Below, piece by piece: positions 55,922 to 64,000 of a stretch of DNA of 64,000 nucleotides (its first letter is position 1; every line of letters begins with the position of its first letter). Below the pieces are notes generated by a model that saw nothing but the letters and a program-made list of their open reading frames with translations, ran no database searches and was not told where the DNA came from. A program made the translations under genes and the position numbers. Source of the stretch: Cerioporus squamosus (taxonomy: Eukaryota; Basidiomycota; Agaricomycetes; Polyporales; Polyporaceae); contig JABYQS010000091.1 of assembly GCA_022592435.1 (NCBI GenBank), positions 62,001 to 126,000 on the forward strand, in the 5' to 3' direction.

Positions 55922-58900
55922 TCAATCCCAGTCGATGGTCAGACCGCCGGGTCCAGCGCCGGCGATGCCAATCCCGCGCTCGGCCTCCCTGCGGAGGTAC
56001 TTGAGCGCTCGCTTGTCGTCCCGCAGGTACGGCTCGAGCAGTTCGAGACACCGGCGGTTGTGATCCTATGACACGAAGGTCCGTCAGCAAGCTGTCGCAC
56101 TGGAACCTTCTGGAGGGCGTACCTTGAGCCATTGACGCTCCTCCTTCGAGAGCATGACCTCCTTGACCATCTTCGTCTGTATGGGCACACAGGTGAGCCG
56201 CTCAAAACCGAGCCAAATGTCACCGTTGAATTGCCCTCTTGTCTGAGGGTAAGGCGGGTCAGTCATGCTCGCGACGGCGACGGATGGAATGGCGTACGAA
56301 CCTTCATGCGGCGGACAACCATTGCAGACTCAATGCGCATGCCCCACTTCCCAGCGTTGTCTGCGATACGTCGCGTGAGCAATCAGAGTACGGAAGCGAT
56401 CACGGCGAAGAGCACGTACAAAAGCCGGGCTCGTTCGTGAGCACATGTCCCGGTACGAGGACAGTATCGCTCGAAAACGACTGCGGGCCCTCATGAACAT
56501 TCAAGAACGACCCGAACCCATGTCCGGTCCCGTGCTAGACACGCCATCAACCTTCAGCATACCCGCTTCGCGCACCAAGGAGACGGAGATCGGAATGCTC
56601 ACCATGTAGTTCAGCCCGTCCTGCCAGAGCGCCTTGCGCGCCAACACGTCCAACTTGGCACCGGACGTGCCCTCCGGGAAGACAGCGGTGTCAATAGCAA
56701 TCTGTATCAGCGCGGCCACAACGTGTTCCTTATCAGCATAGACCCTTCGCGAGCGGACGAGATGCGGTACGTACGTGTCCCTGGAGGACGCGCGTGAACG
56801 CTTCGCACTGCTCGGGCGTTGGTCGGCCAAAGTGCACTGTCCGCGTCGTGTCGCAGGTACCGTCGCGATACTGTCCTCCCGAGTCGCTACATGGGGGAAA
56901 CGCACAGATTCGATTAGTCATGCTGCGATCAAACAGGCCAAGAGGTATGAGCTGATACTCACTTGAGGTAGGGCGTATCACGGTCAATCATACGCGCGGT
57001 CTGCTTGTGCGGCACATAGTGAGGCAGTGCTGCAACGACGATTGTTAGTTTCGCATCCACGTTGGCCGTTTCGAGGGACACACGTACCGGCATTAGGCCC
57101 GCTCGCCGAGATGTTCTCGTACGCGAGGCCCATGTAGTTCTTGTTCTTGCGACGGTATTCCGTCAGCCGCCACGCTGCCTCGTACTCCGTGATGTCGTAG
57201 CCCTGCTGGAGCTTCTGCTCCAGCCAGGCAAGCCAGCGCACGTACGCGGCACCGTCGCGAAGATAAGCGTGACGGAGACCCTCGATCTCCGTCTCGTTCT
57301 TCACGGCCTTGATCTCCTCGACGTACGACGGGAGAACGGTGTAGCGGAAGCTGGTCATCATGAGGCAGATCGCGTAGGAGGTCTGCGGCGAGATGATGAC
57401 CTAGGAGGTGATACAACATGAGCCGCGGTGAAACAGGAGGATGCATGAGGGGGACTTACGTTGCCTTCGCCCCATTCCTTCCGACGCAGGAACGTCCAGA
57501 TGTCGTTGTAGTCGCGGTGGGTGACGCCGATCGACTGTAGATAGCTCTCCACCTCACCGGAGATCTTCACCGGTTCAATGAACAAGATCGCGCTCTCCAG
57601 CCCAATAAACAAGTATGAGTGGAAGACCGGGTTGAACGGGATGTCGTCGCCTCTCAGGTTGAGCAACCACGCTGTTCATTGCAGGACGCTTGAGCACGAG
57701 CGACGCAGGAGGGCAACTGACCAACGCACCTATTGACGACAAATTGGAGATCAGGGTCGCGACTTGCATCTGCGACGGCTTGGGCGCCGCCTTAGAGTAC
57801 GACGGGACAGATGGCCGTTGCTGCTTGATCCACTCCCGCACCCGGCGCAGCTTCTCGCCAGAACCGACCCCAGTGTACACCAGGGGCTGCACGTAAATGG
57901 GCTCGCGGCTCCGCGCGGGCTTCTCACGCCAGACAAGGTCGACGAGGTTCTGCGGCGGATACTGCAGCTTCGAGTTCTTCGGCTTGAGCTCGTTGTTCAG
58001 TGCCGTCGCCTTCTCGTACGAGATCAGGCGGGCGTCCATGCCGATCTTGGAGTCGTTCGCGCGCTGGAGGATCCACTCCGTCCAGTCCCGCACGTTCCCG
58101 GGTGAGCCGACCTCGACAACGACCCAGTTCTGGTCCAGCTGCTCACGGGCTTGCAGCCAGTAGCGGGAATCGGTGAGCAAGTACGCCGAGTTCTTGGACA
58201 CGATGGCCTGCCCGGCCGAGCCGGTGAAGCTGGGGAGAGTGAGTATCTGCGGCATCGTGAACGCGAGACAGACGTACCCAGAAATCCATTCCCGACGCTT
58301 GTCGTGAGGAGCGATGTACTCCGATCCATGCGAATCCTCGCTCGGGATAACGCTGCGCGCGAACTGAGAACGACGGCGACGTCGAGAGCGTGTGAGTCAC
58401 TTACTAGTAGTCAAGCCCGTGCTGCCGCATGAGGTCGCGGAGGGCCTCCAGCCTACTGCTCGTGTCCTGTCTCTCCGTGATCGGGTCCTCATCGCGGATC
58501 TTGCGCTCCAGCGCAGAGCCGACGAGGGTGCTGGAAGACTCGGACGGGTAGAGCGTCGGGCGAGCGCTCCTGCCACTCGCCTTTGTCGTGTTGGACCTGT
58601 AGGTGTCCGACCGTTTCGGGCCCTTCGGCGGGGCGGGAGGGGGGACGTAGCGGATTGAGCCGCCGTTTGTCGATACGGAGGGATGACGGTTGAGGGAGCC
58701 ATTCGGGTTCACCTGGCCGCCGTAGTCGGTCTGGCTCATCGAGTGCGAGGAACGCGAGTGCTTCGAGCCCGAGGTCGCGCGTGAACGCATCTCATGAGCC
58801 AGGCGAGTTGTATCGCGGGGGCGGAGTGTCATGCTGGGCTGCCATCATGTCCTTCTCGTCCATCCCCTTGCTCTTGTCCTTCTTCCCGATACCCCAACCA

Positions 58901-59244
58901 TATCCCCACCTCTTGCTTGTGGGTTTCTCCTTCGACGACGTACCGGCGACGGTGTTGGACCGCTTAAGAGTCGGTCGAGGGGTAATCTCATGTGCAACAT
59001 CGAGGTTGGGGACATCGAAAGACTCGGTTTCGGATGAGAAGGTGAGCTTCTCGGCGCGTGAAGTGAGAGTCGCAGTGGGGGAGTAAGAATCGGTGCCTAG
59101 ACGATCGATGCTAGAGCGACGAGAGCTGTAGTCCTCTGTCGCGGAGCGCTCGGAGTAGGTGAGCCTGCGGCGAGACTTGTTGCCGCCAAAGAAAGGAAGA
59201 CAAAGCGGGGGAGGAGGCGGGGGAGGCGGAGGTGGGGGAGGCAT
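55922..59244 (-). CDS. Xaa-Pro aminopeptidase (aminopeptidase P, M24B) with long N-terminal extension
   Basis: Cytosolic-type metallopeptidase removing the N-terminal residue before proline. The core has creatinase-like N-terminal domains ([40 protein letters not shown]) and a pita-bread catalytic domain. Two metal Asp are in [20 protein letters not shown], the metal His in [17 protein letters not shown], and metal Glu in VLTNEPGF and [13 protein letters not shown]. The end is [20 protein letters not shown] 55922-55924. About nine short introns. Unusual is the N-terminal extension of about 240 residues from ATG 59244: 12 consecutive Pro ([20 protein letters not shown]), then basic, Ser-rich sequence ([18 protein letters not shown]). 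The extension's frame breaks by one base at about 58793 (RYNSPGS, then [20 protein letters not shown] in the next frame). Translation could begin downstream, for example in SMSQTDYGG. Confidence 0.87.
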
Positions 59245-59686
59245 GGTGGGTGTCGCAGGAAGAAATCAGATGGCGATCCGAGAGGAGGAGGGGCGTAAGT
59301 AGTTTGCTGCTGCACACGAGGCGTTGAGAGCAGCGACGGAGGACGGCCAGCTGAGAGCCTGCGGGGCCAGTCGAGCGATGCTGAGCCTCGACAAACTTTG
59401 CCTGCTGGCCTCGCTTCGCCTTCTCCCCACGCTCACGCTCCCAGCGCTGAGCGAGACGAACGCCAACAGCCACCTGCCCTAAACAGCCTCCGCCCGCGCG
59501 CCTCCTCACAAAGGCGTCTCCCGCTGCGAGATATCCGGATATGTTCCCGTCCACCCTCCTCCGGGTGCTTCCAGATCCAAGATTAACGTTCTTGTAGTCC
59601 CTTCTGCGTTGGCACAGACCCTGCGGCAAGCCAGGAAGAGGGCCCTGTTGATCGTCCGACGCCCCTCGGCATACTGATCACCCCAG
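59245..59686. other. Intergenic region upstream of the aminopeptidase
   Basis: No gene recognised; it holds the aminopeptidase promoter on the minus strand and possibly that of the weak plus-strand frame at 59687. Confidence 0.4.
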
Positions 59687-60477
59687 ATGAGGGACGAACG
59701 AGTGACTTCGGCCATCGCTCCGGGCTTCAGCGAGAACCTCCGGTCGCACGTAGAGAGGTGTTCCGACGGCGACACGCTCGTGGTATCTGGTGAGCGACAG
59801 ATGCGAGCTCCAGTTCTGCCGACGCGACTATTATGGGCTAACGTCAGCCATCGTATATCGTATGTCTCCAGACCCTTCTTGCGCATTGTCATCGCCGTGG
59901 CTCTCAGTACCTCGGTGGATCTCGCAATTACTCAACACCAGTGATGGCGTCATAACGATAGGTATAGATGAACGAACGGACGCAGCGATGTGCTTGGAGC
60001 TGGCCACGAGCCCAGGCACCTCCTAGCTAGAAAGGCGAGGCTCATAGGTCCCGGCTGCCTCATGGCTAACGGACGACGTACCCTAGCTTGTTCCCCGCCT
60101 TCTCCGTTCCCATATCCCGGCTATCGACCGTTCTCCGCAGGGATTGTCTGCTCAACGATGTGAAGTTCCGGTCGGTCTGCTGAACCGCAGAACGGCGATC
60201 ACAGGGACGATGTGTTGCAGGAGCGAGCGTCCACCCCGCATCGACTGGACCAGGTGAGGCTCGCAGCCGGTCTGCAGGGGAGTATGTGGCAAGCTCCGAG
60301 GTGATCACCAGACCGGGGTGGCCTGCGCAGGTCAGCGATCGCGAGAAGTTGGAGTTCGAGACATACACTGAGTACAACCCCTTGCCCATCTCGACGTGGA
60401 TGAGGGTCGGGAACGAGCGGCGGAGTGGGATGCTTGGAGACCGCAGTGGAGAGTTTAACTTCTCGGTAATATTCTGA
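59687..60477 (+). CDS. Possible unrecognised gene or gene remnant
   Basis: Two blocks look coding but cannot be joined. At 59687-60026: MRDERVTSAIAPGFSENLRS, ERCSDGDTLVVS, then, one frame over, DRCELQFCRRDYYGLTSAIV and ITIGIDERTDAAMCLELATS, stop 60024-60026. At 60286-60477: SSEVITRPGWPAQVSDREKL, EFETYTEYNPLPISTWMRVG and GDRSGEFNFSVIF, stop 60475-60477. Amino-acid composition and codon use look real, and nearby GTGAGC/CAG signals could splice. No family is recognised. It may be a small fungal-specific protein, or a decaying one. A 198-codon minus-strand frame (60066-60662) overlaps and is judged the shadow. Confidence 0.3.
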
Positions 60478-61883
60478 TGTGGACTGAGTGTGAGTATACG
60501 CAGCGAAGGAAGTTCACGCTCACCTGCGGTGACGACATAAATGTCGATATATGCGTTCGGTATGGGTCTCAACCGCAAGCCGCGCTCCGAAGCATGCCTG
60601 CGTACGCCGCAACAAACGACGTCTTCTCTGGGCTGAGGGCTTGCAGCGACCGAGAGATTCAAGTACGAGGGACAACCCTTGACGAACGGCTTCGAACGTC
60701 TTGTTCAGCACTCGGATGTGCTGCCGTTCCTTCGGAGGCGCATCCGGCTATCTGGCGAAGGAGTCAGGAAGCGCGTACATAGAAGAGAGTCTTCTCACAT
60801 ACCTGGCAATCTAGCTATAGCTGTAATTCGCCAGAAGTTCATTGATGTCGGCATTCGGACTCGAACTGTTCGGGGTTAGGTGCACCTTGGGGTGCATATA
60901 GTCGAGTGAAATGGTATATTCTGAGAAGCAATGCTCATGCAAGACATACCGAGTGAACAGGTTGGCCTAATATCGCCGCGCTCCGCTATGAGTGTCCGCC
61001 TGAGTCGCCTCCCACCCCCTGCGATGAACTGTGGCGTTCGCCTGCATGCAAGGTAAGTATGAATGCGGGTGAAGGCCAGTCGGTGTAATCCATGACCAGA
61101 CTATATGCGCATAGATGAGAGCCCCTGAGACCAGTCGTGGTGATGATGGTGGAATGAAGAGAAGAGCGGCGGTGGGGCAGCTGGGGCTCAACGGCACCGT
61201 TACTCTCGCAAACCTTGTATTCGTGACCGGACGCGTTACGCGGAGACGTGTCTTGATCATGTGATGTGTCACATCTTCGCGCGTCCAGCGCCAGAGGTTA
61301 GTCGAACTCGAAGCAAACTCGAAGGTCCGGACTCCGACGTCGGCACCTCTTACTCTCATGAGCACTGCCTTCGGACATCTATTCCAGGTTCCCATTGAAC
61401 TGAACTGAGCGCGCTGGCATACTCGCAATATCAAAGGAATTCCGAAGCAGGCCAGCGCATTGCAAATCAACCACGCCGCAAATTGCAGTGGGATTCTCAA
61501 CATGTCTCCGCTCGCGACGAGAGGACATACCCATATGCTCGTATGTTTACTAGTCTTATATAGATGGGTGGCAGCTCAAGACCTCTGCGCCATCGCTCTT
61601 GGCGTAGCCCCGCTCCGGACGTTCTCGTGCCGGTTTTCGTCACTGTTGCTGGTTCTCGCATTGATTGGTCTAGACAGATCGATGTAAGTACCCCATCAAA
61701 CCACATACACGTTGCGGAAGTAGTCAGGCCAGGGAACGCGCAAACCTTCATCGACATATTTGCAAACCTAGACGACTATAAGTATGGCATCTGCCTGCAC
61801 GGACTGATTTCGATATCGCTCTTGTTCAGCTCCTCCCTTAAGCGCTGGACGACGAGGAGCCACCAGAGGGAGATTGGGAAGGA
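60478..61883. other. Intergenic region upstream of copy C
   Basis: 1.4 kb with short frames only. A TATA-like CTTATATAGATGG is at about 61554-61566, some 320 bp before the copy C start. No similarity to the region before copy A was noticed. Confidence 0.4.
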
Positions 61884-64000
61884 ATGTCGAGTGAATTCTC
61901 AGACGCAGCGCTCCAAGAGGCCCACGCGGCCATCAAGGCCGGTCAGTCCTACCAAGCATCGAAAGGGGAGAAGAGACTGAACGCTCTCGGTAAGGCTGAA
62001 TTGGTTTGCGGAACCGATGAATCCATTGTCTGAATCCATCCGTAGGCAATGCCGTCTCGAAAGCATCCAGCAGTTCGCTGGTCTCGATCGCGCAGGGCGA
62101 CACCGCGACGCAAGCGTTCAGTTTCGTGAAGGACCAGGTCAGCAACTTCGCACAGCACAGCAAGGTGCTCATGAACGTGCTCGACGAGCTCGGCAAAGCA
62201 CATCCTTTCATCCAAGGTGAGTTTCCGGTCTGCACCCTGGATCTGCGGCCTGCTTGACGTCCGCACAGTCGCTGTGTCGTTGTTTAAAGCCGGTCTGACC
62301 TTGGAGTTGACAAGAAGAGAGAACGACGACAAGGTCGTCGCTCTCAACCTTACGATGTGCGACATGATGCAAACGCTCACGCTGTAAGTCTTAGTTTATG
62401 ATCTACTGCTGTATCACGCTACTTAATGTTACTCAGACTCAAGCAAGTCGTGAACATACAACAACCAGGCCCGGATGGTCTCTCGATCGAGGATCGTCTG
62501 AAGCAGCGCCTCGGCTCGATCATCGAGACCATCAAGCGGTGTGCGAAGGTGTGCGACAGCTACCAGAAGCGTCCCACTGCCGGTACGCATGCATGTGCGC
62601 CATCCTATCGGTCCAATGGCTAACCTGTGCCGAACGACACAACAGTGAAGTTCTTCACGAGCACGAAGTGGCAGGGCAAGTTCACGGAGGTCGCCCAGCA
62701 GTTCGCCGACCACAAGGCGGGCATCCAGTTCGACCTGCAGATCCACGCCAGCATCGGGATCACGAGTGCGAACGTCACGCTCACCGCGATGAACACGTCC
62801 TTCACCGAGCTCAACGAGAACGTCTCGAAACTGATGGAGGTCGTCTTCGAGCGCATGCGGTCGCCCGAGGAGCGCGACCTGTCCGTGCTCGTCTCCAAAG
62901 AGCCCGGCGGGCTTGACGCGGTGTTGAAGAACGACAAGCTCCTCGAGGAAGTGCTTGCAAAGCAGAAGACGGGGGCGGGCAAGGACGAGAAGGCGATGAA
63001 GAGGATGAAACGCGCTGTGCCCGGGCAGGCGCCTGATGCCGTGCTGACGGTCACGGAGCTGAGACAGGAGGTCAACAAGGACGTCGAGCAGGTCCTCGCG
63101 GACAACAAGTTCTTCGACCAGAAGTTCGAGGCCATGAAGATGCAGGTGGACGAGGTGAAGGTCGAGATCAAGCACGAGTCGGATCGGGTCATCGACACCA
63201 TCCTCGCTGGTCCGCACGAGCGCATCGTCGACCGGGTCAGTCGCACTCTCCGTTGTCGTCTGCGATGTCACTGACGAGTATCGCAGGACCTGTATCACGT
63301 GTGGAAGGAGATGGTATGTCGCGCGTAGTCCGTCGCATGCCATTGGCGGAGATCTGATTCATGACTGGTCGCAGGGCTGGAAAGGCAGCGTGAAGGCCAA
63401 ACACCTCGTCATGGCGCTCCGCGACCACTTCGCCGAGGGCAGCCACGCAGCCCTCGCAGCCATCCGTGTTATCACGCAGGAGAAGAAAGACGGGGGAGAC
63501 CCTGCGGCCGCCGCGCAAGTTATCGAGGAGATCGCGGATATCGCGAATCGCACTGACCCTCACACCGCTCCAGAGGACGAGTGGGCGCTGCAATTCATCA
63601 CGGTTCTGCGAGTCCAGCCGCTCATCGAGGCGCTGGACGACGATGTGTCTTCCTTCGTGACTGTCGCGGAGGCTAATGCCTTCACGGCGGCTCGGCCACA
63701 GAATTGGAGGTGAGCGACTCCGGTGCGTATAGACATGGCGGCGCACTGACGGAGGCTCATTCCAGTCTTCCTCATTGGATTGCGTATTGGACCTATGGTA
63801 CGTTCTCCTCACGACACCTGGAAGAGCTGCATGATCAACGGAATGTTTCAGGATTCGAGATGACGGTGCAATGGTACTTCCGCCGTATCCGCAAGGTCAT
63901 CGCGGACATTGTCAGAGCGACCTTCGAAGCGCTGCCCGCGAACCGCAAGATCATCTCCGACTTCATCACGTCGTGGCAAGTGCGATGTGTCGAGGACATC
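61884..64000 (+). CDS. Copy C: EF-hand-like / (expected) ZZ zinc-finger protein, cut by window end
   Basis: Close paralogue of copy A on the same strand. ATG 61884 (MSSEFSDAALQEAHAAIKAG). Exons match copy A one for one: NAVSKASSSSLVSIAQGDTA, LKQRLGSIIETIKRCAKVCD, FTEVAQQFADHKAGIQFDLQ, MNTSFTELNENVSKLMEVVF, GWKGSVKAKHLVMALRDHFA, the EF-hand-like loop DDDVSSFVTVAE and FEMTVQWYFRRIRKVIADI. The window ends in the exon equivalent to 41840-42170 of copy A (FITSWQVRCVEDI). Introns are also alike: the one after IVDR is 51 nt in both copies and differs at only about a third of positions, unlike copy B. No frame break was seen in the visible part. Whether it has the beta domain and ZZ fingers cannot be seen. 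Confidence 0.82.

Noticed and set aside
39846..64000. Secondary-metabolite or mating-type locus
   Set aside because: No synthase or P450 genes, and the homeodomain-like protein lacks the WFxNxR core of HD1/HD2 mating factors; no MIP1 or beta-flanking gene is present.

Overview
The window looks like a gene-dense stretch of nuclear DNA from a basidiomycete fungus (Agaricomycetes; a Polyporales-like genome would fit). Reasons: GC-rich coding sequence, many introns of about 45-70 nt with GTRNGT donors and CTNAC-type branch sites, short intergenic gaps, and gene families typical of mushroom-forming fungi (HET-domain protein, expanded EF-hand/ZZ-finger family, C-terminal Zn2Cys6 factor). I see no rRNA, CRISPR, prophage or intact transposon. 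All assignments come from reading the translations; no database search was run.

Layout. 0-22 kb: a short-chain dehydrogenase, a small unknown gene, a Chk2/Cds1-type checkpoint kinase (SQ/TQ cluster, FHA, kinase), a factor whose Zn2Cys6 motif sits at the very C terminus and is split by a 488-nt intron, a securin-like protein, a HET-domain protein and an MFS sugar transporter. 22-38 kb is mostly housekeeping: mitochondrial GTP/GDP carrier (GGC1), sorting nexin 3, a 1157-residue Arg/Asp/Pro-rich protein, lysyl-tRNA synthetase, Hsp110 (SSE1 type) and an Ariadne-type RBR ubiquitin ligase. 39.8-64 kb is accessory: three copies (A +, B -, C +, the last cut by the window end) of a large multidomain family, plus a homeodomain-like gene, a conserved membrane protein, an alpha/beta hydrolase and an Xaa-Pro aminopeptidase between them.

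Most interesting parts. (1) The A/B/C family has an N-terminal helical region, a degenerate EF-hand loop and C-terminal tandem ZZ-type zinc fingers; copy A also has a lipocalin-like beta domain. Copy B lacks about 300 residues in the middle, and the junction lies at a conserved splice donor. (2) The gene at 44.9-46.0 kb encodes two degenerate homeodomain-like segments that both lack the WFxNxR core. Its promoter, leader and disordered N-terminal region recur in inverted orientation at 21.9-22.8 kb, where the second copy stops where the homeodomain would begin. (3) At least nine genes carry apparent single-base frame breaks, while the essential long genes (KRS1, SSE1, GGC1, Ariadne) are intact. 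This means either uncorrected indels in the assembly or a cluster of decaying accessory genes, and it must be settled before calling pseudogenes.

Functional grouping is limited: the housekeeping genes are unrelated neighbours. The kinase and securin both act in cell-cycle control but are not adjacent. The HET protein and the A/B/C family could belong to fungal self/non-self recognition or signalling; that is inference only.
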